Assembly: GCA_045597205.1 (NCBI GenBank)
Contig: JAZODT010000029.1
Location: 1-7,455 of the forward strand
DNA: 7,455 bases
Source: UMGS755 sp045597205
GTDB taxonomy: Bacteria; Bacillota; Clostridia; UBA1381; UBA9506
Direction of reading: 5' to 3'
The translations under genes were made by a program, and so were the position numbers. The notes beneath the pieces are model-generated. The model was not told the origin of the DNA. It did not search any database and saw only the letters and a program-made list of their open reading frames with translations. This document shows, piece by piece, positions 1 through 5,585 of the stretch (its first letter is position 1; the number at the start of each line of letters is the position of its first letter).

Positions 1-24
1 AAAAAAAATAAAAAATAAAAAATT

Positions 25-32
25 AAAGGTGA
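25..32 (+). promoter_or_regulatory. ribosome binding site deciding the ispD start
   Basis: AAAGGTGA lies five bases before the ATG at 38. A GTG at 29 in the same frame would give three extra residues, but it sits inside this Shine-Dalgarno sequence and so cannot be served by it. The ATG at 38 is therefore preferred. The bases before it (1-24) are almost pure A with a few T; no upstream gene or promoter can be read in them. Confidence 0.75.
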
Positions 33-37
33 CGGTT

Positions 38-742
38 ATGAAACAAAAAAAACAGCCCAAACCCTTTGTCAGCTGTATTATCGCAGCTGCCGGCAGAGGC
101 AGTCGCATGCAGGCTGATGTGAATAAAATTTTTTTGGAATACAATGAAATGCCGGTCCTGGCACACACCCTTTTAGTTTTAGAAAAATCTGCTTTAATTG
201 ATGAAATTATTATTGTAACTGCGGAATGCGACATGTTAGGTTGCAAGGATATTGCCGAAGAATTTAACATTACTAAGCTAAAAACCATCACTTTAGGTGG
301 TTCAGAGCGGCAGGATTCTGTACGCAATGCCTTAAATGAGGTTGCAGAACACGCTGACATTGTGTTGATTCACGATGCTGCCCGCCCCTTGTTAACAGAA
401 GATGTTATCAAAAACGTGGTTGAAGGTGTTGTCGCCTATGGTGCTGCTGCCACAGGTGTACCCTGCAAAAACACCTTAAAGCTGACAAATGATGAAGGAC
501 TGATTACAGGCACCCCGGATCGCAGCCATTTATATGAAATTCAAACACCCCAGGGTTTTACAAGAGAAATCATTATAAAATCCCATACATACGCATTAGA
601 GAATAACATTGTAGGCACCGATGACTGTTATTTGGCAGAACAGTCAGGCTACTGTGTTAGAATTGTTGACGGAGATTATAAAAATATTAAAATTACCACA
701 CCGGAAGATTTATTGTTAGCAAAACTTTTCAGCCAACAATAA
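38..742 (+). CDS. ispD: 2-C-methyl-D-erythritol 4-phosphate cytidylyltransferase (IspD)
   Basis: Cytosolic enzyme of the MEP (non-mevalonate) isoprenoid pathway; it joins CTP and 2-C-methyl-D-erythritol 4-phosphate to give CDP-methylerythritol and pyrophosphate. The 234-residue protein has the family's usual length. Visible signatures are the N-terminal nucleotide-binding loop AAAGRGSRM (residues 16-24) with a following lysine at 30, GGSERQDSVRNAL in the first third, IHDAARPL, the substrate-contact stretch ATGVPCKNTLK, IQTPQGF, GTDDCYLAEQSG, and the C-terminal NIKITTPEDL with the expected late lysine. The start at ATG 38 is chosen because GTG 29 overlaps the ribosome binding site. ispF follows after 19 bases and catalyses a later step of the same pathway, so the two are probably co-transcribed. 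The promoter is not in the window. The intact motifs leave little doubt about function. Confidence 0.97.
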   Translation: MKQKKQPKPFVSCIIAAAGRGSRMQADVNKIFLEYNEMPVLAHTLLVLEKSALIDEIIIVTAECDMLGCKDIAEEFNITKLKTITLGGSERQDSVRNALNEVAEHADIVLIHDAARPLLTEDVIKNVVEGVVAYGAAATGVPCKNTLKLTNDEGLITGTPDRSHLYEIQTPQGFTREIIIKSHTYALENNIVGTDDCYLAEQSGYCVRIVDGDYKNIKITTPEDLLLAKLFSQQ

Positions 743-746
743 GTAC

Positions 747-753
747 GAAAGGA
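747..753 (+). promoter_or_regulatory. ribosome binding site deciding the ispF start
   Basis: GAAAGGA ends eight bases before the ATG at 762. The in-frame ATG at 753 overlaps the last base of this site and would leave no spacer. The start at 762 also gives the N terminus MNDIRIGHGYDVH, which matches where IspF proteins normally begin. Confidence 0.75.
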
Positions 754-761
754 TGATAACA

Positions 762-1247
762 ATGAATGATATAAGAATCGGACATGGCTATGATGTCCAT
801 CGTTTTATAGAAGGAAGACCTTTGATGCTGGGCGGTGTGTCCATTCCCCATAATAAAGGTTTATTAGGTCACTCCGATGCGGATGTGTTGCTTCACGCCT
901 TAATGGATGCCATGTTAGGCGCTTTGGCATTGGGTGACATTGGCAAACATTTTCCTGATACAGATGAAGCTTATCGCGGTGCCAACAGTTTAGTCTTATT
1001 AAAGCATGTCAATGCCTTAATACAAAAAAAAGGATACTCTCTGCACAATGCAGATGTAACGGTTATTGCACAAGAGCCAAAGCTTTCCCACCACATTCAG
1101 CTCATGTGCGAAACCATTGCAAATGCTCTCGGTTGCCCCATAAACAACATTTCTGTTAAGGCAACCACCACCGAACGTTTGGGTTTTGAAGGGCGTTGTG
1201 AGGGCATTAGCTGTCACGCTGTTTGTCTTGTGAAAAAATTAACTTAG
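762..1247 (+). CDS. ispF: 2-C-methyl-D-erythritol 2,4-cyclodiphosphate synthase (IspF)
   Basis: Converts CDP-methylerythritol 2-phosphate to the cyclodiphosphate with release of CMP, in the MEP pathway; the family works as a homotrimer with a metal ion in each active site. From ATG 762 the protein is 161 residues, close to the usual size. The three metal ligands of the family are visible: Asp11 and His13 in GHGYDVHRF and His45 in ADVLLHALMDA, each three positions later than in the E. coli protein. Other signatures are GHSDADVLLH (36-45), GDIGKHFPD (58-66) and the C-terminal TTTERLGFEGR near residue 135, which contacts the nucleotide. An ATG at 753 would add three residues but fits the ribosome binding site badly. 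It follows ispD closely; IspE, which acts between them, is not in the window. After the stop comes a new promoter, so the ispDF transcript may end here, although no hairpin terminator is seen. Confidence 0.97.
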   Translation: MNDIRIGHGYDVHRFIEGRPLMLGGVSIPHNKGLLGHSDADVLLHALMDAMLGALALGDIGKHFPDTDEAYRGANSLVLLKHVNALIQKKGYSLHNADVTVIAQEPKLSHHIQLMCETIANALGCPINNISVKATTTERLGFEGRCEGISCHAVCLVKKLT

Positions 1248-1250
1248 TTA

Positions 1251-1279
1251 TTGCTATTTAATAAAATATTTGATATAAT
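1251..1279 (+). promoter_or_regulatory. sigma-A type promoter with extended -10, for cysE
   Basis: The -35 box TTGCTA (1251-1256) is separated by exactly 17 bases from a perfect -10 box TATAAT (1274-1279), preceded by TG at 1271-1272, which makes an extended -10. Transcription would start near 1286 and give a leader of about 27 bases before the cysE GTG. That is too short for a T-box or riboswitch, so any control of this unit is probably at initiation. Prediction from sequence only. Confidence 0.75.
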
Positions 1280-1312
1280 GGGATAGATATCATATTTTGG
1301 AGGTAACTGCTT

Positions 1313-1951
1313 GTGTTCAGCCACTTAAGAAGCGACATTAAAGCCATTAGAGAACGTGACCCGGCAGCCAGAAGTGCTTGGGAAGTTTTTTTTATGTATT
1401 CCGGGTTTCACGCAGTCTGTTGGCATCGTGTTGCCCATTGGCTTTATAAAAAGCGTATTTTTGGTTTGGCAAGATTTATCTCACAAACCTGCCGTTTCTG
1501 GACAGGGATTGAAATTCACCCTGGCGCCACCATCGGTCGCGGACTCTTTATTGACCATGGCATGGGGGTTGTAATTGGCGAAACCACCGAAATTGGTGAT
1601 AATTGCACAATCTATCAAGGTGTGACTTTGGGCGGCACCGGTAAAGAAACCGGCAAACGCCACCCCACTTTAGGGAATAACGTCATGGTGGGTAGCGGTG
1701 CTAAAATTTTAGGACCTTTCACTGTGGGTGATAATTCTAAAATTGCCGCCGGTGCTGTTGTTTTAAATGAAGTGCCACCCAACTCCACTTGTGTGGGTGT
1801 TCCTGCCAGAATTGTTAAGATTAATGATAAAAAGGTCAGCGATTTAGACCAGATTCATATTCCCGACCCCGTTTCTCAGGAGCTCTGCCGTTTGCAAGCA
1901 CAACTGCAACGTCTTGAGAAAAAATTGGAGAAACAAAGCAACGAAGAATAA
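1313..1951 (+). CDS. cysE: serine O-acetyltransferase (CysE)
   Basis: Cytosolic enzyme that transfers acetyl from acetyl-CoA to L-serine to make O-acetylserine, the committed step of cysteine synthesis. Its 212 residues match the short firmicute form, lacking the longer N-terminal domain of the E. coli enzyme. Residues 1-62 form the helical N-terminal part; about 65-170 form the left-handed beta-helix of hexapeptide repeats. The catalytic His82 is in FIDHGMGVVIGE; the acidic partner, Asp in E. coli (DIHP), is Glu67 here (EIHP), as I recall for Bacillus CysE. GVTLGGTGKETGKRHP and GVPARIV are further family marks. Residues from about 172 form a charged, probably coiled-coil tail. The GTG start has TTGGAGGT eight bases upstream and its own promoter. 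cysS follows after 24 bases, pairing cysteine production with its use in translation. Confidence 0.96.
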   Translation: MFSHLRSDIKAIRERDPAARSAWEVFFMYSGFHAVCWHRVAHWLYKKRIFGLARFISQTCRFWTGIEIHPGATIGRGLFIDHGMGVVIGETTEIGDNCTIYQGVTLGGTGKETGKRHPTLGNNVMVGSGAKILGPFTVGDNSKIAAGAVVLNEVPPNSTCVGVPARIVKINDKKVSDLDQIHIPDPVSQELCRLQAQLQRLEKKLEKQSNEE

Positions 1952-1975
1952 ATTCATATAAGGACGGTTTTATAC

Positions 1976-3394
1976 ATGAAAATTTACAACACAATGACTC
2001 GCAAAAAAGAAGAGTTTATTCCCTTAGTGCCCGGTGAGGTTAAAATGTACTCCTGCGGTCCTACGGTGTATAACTATTTCCATATTGGTAATGCGCGCCC
2101 CTTTATTATTTTTGATACCCTGCGCCGTTATTTTGAATATCGTGGCTACACCGTTAAATTTGTGCAAAACTTTACGGATATTGACGATAAAATGATTAAA
2201 AATGCCAATGAACAAGGTGTAACCGTTCGCGAACTGGCTGACCGTTTTATTGATGAATATTTTACCGATGCAAAAGGCTTATCCATTCGTGAAGCAACCA
2301 TTCACCCTCGTGCAACCGAAAATATCGATGCTATCATCGACACCATTAAAAGCCTCATTGAAAAAGGCTATGCTTATGAAGCCGATGGTGATGTTTATTT
2401 TGAAACCCAGCGTTTTTCTGAATATGGAAAACTCTCCGGCCAACCTTTAGAGGATTTAGCTGCCGGTGCCCGCATTGGTGTAGATGATCGCAAACGCAAC
2501 CCCATGGACTTTGCGCTATGGAAAAATAAAAAAGAAGGGGAACCGGCTTGGGTTAGTCCCTGGGGCGAAGGCCGCCCCGGCTGGCATATTGAATGTTCTG
2601 CCATGGTTAACCGCTATTTAGGTGAAACCATTGATATTCACTCCGGCGGGCAGGACTTAATCTTCCCCCACCACGAAAATGAAATTGCACAAAGCGAATG
2701 TGCCACCGGAAAACCCTTTGCGCGTTATTGGATGCATAATGGTTATATTAATGTAAATAACGAAAAAATGGCTAAATCTAAGGGTAATTTCTTTACCGTT
2801 CGTGATGTTGCAAAAAAATATGACTATGAGGTTATCCGTTTCTTTATGCTCTCTGCCCACTACCGCAGTGCCATTAATTTCTCTGATGAGTTGTTAAAGC
2901 AGTCTGAATCCGGTTTAGAAAGGTTATATACCTGTTTATATAATTTGGAATTTTTACAGGCAAAAGCACAAAAAAAGCCTCTAACAGAAGCAGACGAAGC
3001 TATGTTAGCGCAGCTTGAAAGCTTTAGCGAACAGTTCTGCAACGCAATGGATGATGATTTAAATACGGCTGATGCCATCTCTGCTCTCTTTGACTTGGCT
3101 CGTTTTATCAACTCTAACATTACAGCAGAAAGTCCTTTGGCACTTTTTGAAGCTGCCATCGGCAAACTCCGTGAATTAGGCGGCGTACTGGGAATTTTAT
3201 ATAAAGAGCAGGAAGATTCTGTTAGTGATGATGTAAAAGCACTTTTAGAAAAACGTAAAGAAGCGCGCCAAAACAAAAATTGGGCATTATCAGACCAGAT
3301 TCGTGACGAATTAAAGGCTTTAGGCGTGGAAGTATTGGACACCCGACAAGGTATGAAACTGAATATTACCAAGAGGCAAGCCCATGGAGAATAA
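1976..3394 (+). CDS. cysS: cysteinyl-tRNA synthetase (CysS)
   Basis: Class I aminoacyl-tRNA synthetase that activates cysteine with ATP and charges tRNA-Cys in the cytosol. Length is 472 residues, normal for the family. The HIGH motif appears as HIGN (36-39), the usual form in this family, and the KMSKS loop as KMAKS (264-268). The four zinc ligands known from E. coli line up as Cys27 (SCGPTVY), Cys207 (GWHIECSAM), His232 and Glu236 (FPHHENE). The C-terminal third is helical and ends in the small anticodon-binding region with LLEKRKEARQNKNWALSDQIRDEL-type residues near 420-445. The ribosome binding site AAGGA at 1960-1964 lies 11 bases before the ATG. The gene is between cysE and mrnC, as in many Bacillota. 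The only oddity is Ala in place of the first Ser of KMSKS, which is a mild change unlikely to abolish activity. Confidence 0.98.
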   Translation: MKIYNTMTRKKEEFIPLVPGEVKMYSCGPTVYNYFHIGNARPFIIFDTLRRYFEYRGYTVKFVQNFTDIDDKMIKNANEQGVTVRELADRFIDEYFTDAKGLSIREATIHPRATENIDAIIDTIKSLIEKGYAYEADGDVYFETQRFSEYGKLSGQPLEDLAAGARIGVDDRKRNPMDFALWKNKKEGEPAWVSPWGEGRPGWHIECSAMVNRYLGETIDIHSGGQDLIFPHHENEIAQSECATGKPFARYWMHNGYINVNNEKMAKSKGNFFTVRDVAKKYDYEVIRFFMLSAHYRSAINFSDELLKQSESGLERLYTCLYNLEFLQAKAQKKPLTEADEAMLAQLESFSEQFCNAMDDDLNTADAISALFDLARFINSNITAESPLALFEAAIGKLRELGGVLGILYKEQEDSVSDDVKALLEKRKEARQNKNWALSDQIRDELKALGVEVLDTRQGMKLNITKRQAHGE

Positions 3395-3806
3395 TACTAT
3401 GCCCTGCCTCTCCGCGCAGCAAGCCAGAGGTTATTCCCCTCTGGCGCTGGCATTTATTGGTGATGCAGTATATGAAGAATTTATCCGTACTAAAATTCTG
3501 CTCCGCGCCAATATGTCTGCTAATAAATTACATCGCGAAGCCGTTAAATTTGTAAAGGCCAGTGCACAAAGCTATGCCATGAAATCTTTGCTCCCTCTGC
3601 TGACGCAAGAGGAAGAAGATGTTTTTAAACGCGGTCGCAACACCCATTCTGCCTCTGTGCCAAAAAATGCAGATGTAACAGAATATCGTACTGCCACAGG
3701 CTTTGAAGCTTTGATTGGTTATTTATATTTAACCGCACAAAAAGAGCGTTTAACTAATTTAATGTCACATTCTTTTTCTGTTATTAACGAAATGGGACCA
3801 GCATAA
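3384..3806 (+). CDS. mrnC: Mini-ribonuclease III (MrnC)
   Basis: Double-strand-specific endoribonuclease consisting of an RNase III catalytic domain without the RNA-binding domain; in B. subtilis it matures the ends of 23S rRNA and works as a dimer. The 140 residues fit the family. The catalytic signature is LALAFIGDAVYEEFIR (residues 20-35, Asp27 likely metal-binding), followed by KRGRN (82-86) and TATGFEALIGYLYL (103-116), whose Glu108 should be the second key acid. The start is uncertain. ATG 3384 overlaps the end of cysS by 11 bases and has AAGAGG at 3371-3376; ATG 3399, in the same frame and four bases after the cysS stop, has GGAGAA at 3386-3391 and would give 135 residues. Either way translation is probably coupled to cysS. 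A GC-rich hairpin lies within the first codons (3423-3445). Confidence 0.95.
   Translation: MENNTMPCLSAQQARGYSPLALAFIGDAVYEEFIRTKILLRANMSANKLHREAVKFVKASAQSYAMKSLLPLLTQEEEDVFKRGRNTHSASVPKNADVTEYRTATGFEALIGYLYLTAQKERLTNLMSHSFSVINEMGPA
3423..3445 (+). other. predicted 8-bp hairpin inside the start of mrnC
   Basis: GCCAGAGG (3423-3430) and CCTCTGGC (3438-3445) are perfect complements around a seven-base loop, with six G-C pairs of eight. It encodes residues 14-21 of Mini-III, where the family motif limits base choice, so it may be chance. The structure itself is certain as sequence; any function is speculation. Confidence 0.4.
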
Positions 3807-3810
3807 TTTA

Positions 3811-3860
3811 AAAAAAATCACTCTTTTTACATATTTTTATCGATTTGGAGTGATTTTTTT
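3811..3860 (+). terminator. inverted repeat with T-run after mrnC; likely terminator overlapping the yitT start
   Basis: AAAAAAATCACTC (3811-3823) pairs perfectly over 13 bases with GAGTGATTTTTTT (3848-3860), leaving a 24-base AT-rich loop. The core TCACTC/GAGTGA plus a trailing run of T resembles an intrinsic terminator for the cysE-cysS-mrnC unit. The loop is long and only three of the pairs are G-C, so strength is doubtful. The 3' arm also holds the GGAGTGA ribosome binding site and first base pairs of the TTG start of the next gene, so the same fold could hide that start from ribosomes. Confidence 0.55.
3847..3853 (+). promoter_or_regulatory. ribosome binding site deciding the yitT start
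   Basis: GGAGTGA ends five bases before TTG 3859. The alternative in-frame GTG at 3850 lies inside this site. TTG 3859 is therefore the better start, giving the N terminus (M)KKLLGNLKIYG. The site lies in the 3' arm of the inverted repeat 3811-3860. Confidence 0.65.
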
Positions 3861-4713
3861 GAAAAAACTATTGGGAAATCTGAAAATTTATGGTATAATA
3901 GCTTTTGGAGCATTAATTGCAGCTACAGGCGTCAGTTTATTTTTAGCACCAACGGATATGGTTGCCGGCGGTCTTTCCGGCATTGGCATTTTAGTGCATA
4001 GCTTTACCGAATTTCCTGTTGGCGTATTAATTTTACTTTTAAATATGCCTTTGTTTTTTATTGGTTTTAAATATTTGGGAAGTAATTTCTTATTACGTTC
4101 TGCTTTTGGGGCAGTTTCTTTTTCTTGCTTGATTGATGTGATGGCACTACTGCCGCCCATTACAGAAAACCTAATGCTTTGCGCCTTGTTTGGAGGTGGA
4201 CTCGTCGGTATTGGAATGGGCATCATTTTCTTATTAGGTGCTACCACCGGTGGAACAGATATTTTGGCACAGCTTTTGTACAAGCTTTGCCGCCAAATTG
4301 ATGTTGGCAAATGGGTCTTAATTATTGACGGTGCCATTATTTTAATCTCCGGTTTGGTGACTGGACGTTGGGAAGCTTGCCTTTATGGTATTATTAGTGC
4401 AATTATTAATGGCGTTTTGGTTGATTTAATGATGCAGGGTGCTAATTTTGCCAAAATGGTGTATATTATTTCTCCAAAAGCCCAAGAGATGGCAACAGAA
4501 ATTTTAGAAAAATTAAACCGCGGTGTAACTGGCCTTTATTGTAAAAAAATGTATTCACAAACGGATGCTTTAATGCTTTTATGTATTATAAAAAAACATG
4601 AAATTCCTAAACTGGAACAAATCGTGCTGCAGCACGACTCACATTCGTTTATTATCTTTTCCGGTGCCCGTTCGGTATCCGGCGAGGGTTTTAAAATTTA
4701 TCCCATAAATTAA
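3859..4713 (+). CDS. YitT family integral membrane protein with DUF2179 domain
   Basis: Polytopic inner-membrane protein of the YitT/DUF2179 family, common in Bacillota and often in several copies; the transported substrate or role is not established. From TTG 3859 it is 284 residues. About six hydrophobic segments can be read, at roughly 10-30, 52-70, 81-100, 104-128, 152-170 and 173-192. The family motif FLAPTDMVAGGLSGIGIL (about 28-45) and GATTGGTDILAQLL (about 127-140) are clear. Residues 200-284 form the soluble C-terminal DUF2179 domain with NRGVTGLYCKKMYS, a central IIKKHEIPKLEQIV and the terminal GEGFKIYPIN. The UUG start, with its ribosome binding site inside a possible hairpin, suggests low or controlled translation. 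Transketolase follows after 23 bases with no terminator between, so the genes may share a transcript, though no functional link is known. Specific function cannot be assigned. Confidence 0.92.
   Translation: MKKLLGNLKIYGIIAFGALIAATGVSLFLAPTDMVAGGLSGIGILVHSFTEFPVGVLILLLNMPLFFIGFKYLGSNFLLRSAFGAVSFSCLIDVMALLPPITENLMLCALFGGGLVGIGMGIIFLLGATTGGTDILAQLLYKLCRQIDVGKWVLIIDGAIILISGLVTGRWEACLYGIISAIINGVLVDLMMQGANFAKMVYIISPKAQEMATEILEKLNRGVTGLYCKKMYSQTDALMLLCIIKKHEIPKLEQIVLQHDSHSFIIFSGARSVSGEGFKIYPIN
3871..3899 (+). promoter_or_regulatory. promoter-like sequence inside the start of yitT
   Basis: TTGGGA (3871-3876), a 17-base spacer and TATAAT (3894-3899) preceded by TG (3891-3892) fit an extended -10 sigma-A promoter. 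It lies within codons 5-14 of yitT, so a transcript from here would lack the start of that gene but could serve the transketolase genes downstream. The coded residues belong to the first membrane segment, which the family conserves in hydrophobicity, so chance is a real alternative. Confidence 0.35.
4622..4637. repeat. 16-bp perfect palindrome in the 3' end of yitT
   Basis: TCGTGCTGCAGCACGA is its own reverse complement. It lies within the DUF2179 coding part, with its far edge 99 bases before the transketolase GTG. As RNA it could form only a six-pair stem with a four-base loop, with no T-run, so it is not a terminator. As DNA it has the shape of a dimer-bound operator. No function is shown. 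Confidence 0.4.
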
Positions 4714-4736
4714 AATTTTGAAAGGGGCGAAAAAAA

Positions 4737-5585
4737 GTGGATAAGAAAAGAGTCAAAGAGCTTAAGATCATCGCTAACAAGATCAGAAAAAACGCTCTTA
4801 CGGCTGTATACAGCGCCTCCTCCGGTCATCCGGGAGGTTCATTATCCATTGCGGACGCGTTGTCCGTATTGTACTTTGAAGTTATGAACATCGATCCTAA
4901 GGATCCTAAGTGTGCAGACCGCGACCGTTTTGTACTGTCAAAAGGTCACTGTTCTCCTGCACTCTATGGTGCTTTGGCTGAACGCGGTTTCTTCCCTGTT
5001 GAAGATTGTAAAACCTTCCGTAAAGCTGATAGCTATCTGCAAGGTCATCCCGATATGAAGGGTGTTCCCGGTGTAGATATGTCCACCGGTTCTTTAGGTC
5101 AGGGTATCTGTGCCGCTAACGGTATGGCTTTAGCCGGCAAAATCGATAATAAGGATTATCGTGTTTACTCCATTTTAGGCGATGGTGAGCTGGAAGAAGG
5201 TCAGGTTTGGGAAGCAGCTATGTTTGCCGCTCATTACAATCTGGACAACTTAACTGCCATTGTTGACTTTAACGGTCTGCAGATTGATGGTGACATTGCC
5301 AAGGTTATGTCTCCCCTGCCGATTGATGAAAAGTTCAAGGCATTTAACTGGCACGTTATCGTAACCGATGCGCACGACCCCGAAAAACTGTATGATGCAC
5401 TGTGCGAAGCTAAAACCGTTAAAGGTAAGCCGACCGTTATCATTATGAACAGTGTTAAAGGCAAAGGCGTATCCTTTATGGAAAATCAGGCAGGCTGGCA
5501 TGGTAATGCTCCTAACGAAGAGCAGTACAATCAGGCAATTGCTGAGATTGATGCACAAATCAAAGAATTGGAGGTAGAAGCATAA
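4737..5585 (+). CDS. tkt: transketolase, N-terminal (thiamine-diphosphate binding) subunit
   Basis: First half of a split transketolase, the pentose phosphate pathway enzyme that moves two-carbon ketol units between sugar phosphates (for example xylulose 5-phosphate to ribose 5-phosphate). The 282 residues cover only the PP domain of the single-chain enzyme. Signatures are SGHPGGSLS (29-37), RDRFVLSKGHCSPALY (62-77), STGSLGQGICAANGMA and the thiamine-diphosphate/metal motif GDGELEEGQVWEA (148-160) with the paired Asn179. The GTG start has AAAGGGG at 4721-4727 nine bases upstream. Its stop overlaps the next ATG (TAATG), so the two subunits are made together, consistent with a heteromeric enzyme. 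The codons look biased towards those of highly expressed genes (GGT, GTT, AAC, CTG) compared with the AT-rich yitT before it. A split layout is well known in Clostridia, some other bacteria and archaea. Dihydroxyacetone synthase-like activity cannot be excluded. Confidence 0.95.
   Translation: MDKKRVKELKIIANKIRKNALTAVYSASSGHPGGSLSIADALSVLYFEVMNIDPKDPKCADRDRFVLSKGHCSPALYGALAERGFFPVEDCKTFRKADSYLQGHPDMKGVPGVDMSTGSLGQGICAANGMALAGKIDNKDYRVYSILGDGELEEGQVWEAAMFAAHYNLDNLTAIVDFNGLQIDGDIAKVMSPLPIDEKFKAFNWHVIVTDAHDPEKLYDALCEAKTVKGKPTVIIMNSVKGKGVSFMENQAGWHGNAPNEEQYNQAIAEIDAQIKELEVEA

Noticed and set aside
1..24. Possible promoter or end of an upstream gene in the A-rich left edge
   Set aside because: The stretch is almost pure A with scattered T. 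No -35/-10 pair, stop-codon context or hairpin can be recognised in so few bases.
1248..1312. T-box, riboswitch or terminator between ispF and cysE
   Set aside because: Only 65 bases are available, most of them taken by the promoter. No stem-loop or T-box sequence is visible.
2860..3372. 170-codon open frame on the minus strand opposite cysS
   Set aside because: It lies wholly within cysS, its product is serine-rich low-complexity sequence with no known motif, and it has no good ribosome binding site. It is an antisense shadow.
3888..4337. 149-codon open frame on the minus strand opposite yitT
   Set aside because: The product is rich in Pro, Lys and Ile as expected from reading hydrophobic codons backwards. 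The + strand frame carries all YitT family motifs.
4694..4720. AT-rich dyad at the end of yitT (AATTTA / TAAATT) as a terminator
   Set aside because: The stem would be six A-T pairs only, with no G-C core and no T-run of useful length, so it should not stop transcription before transketolase.
4893..4910. Exact tandem 9-base repeat GATCCTAAG in the transketolase N-terminal subunit gene
   Set aside because: It encodes DPKDPK at a position where the family normally has a similar DPKNP-type sequence. It is best explained by coding constraint rather than a repeat expansion.
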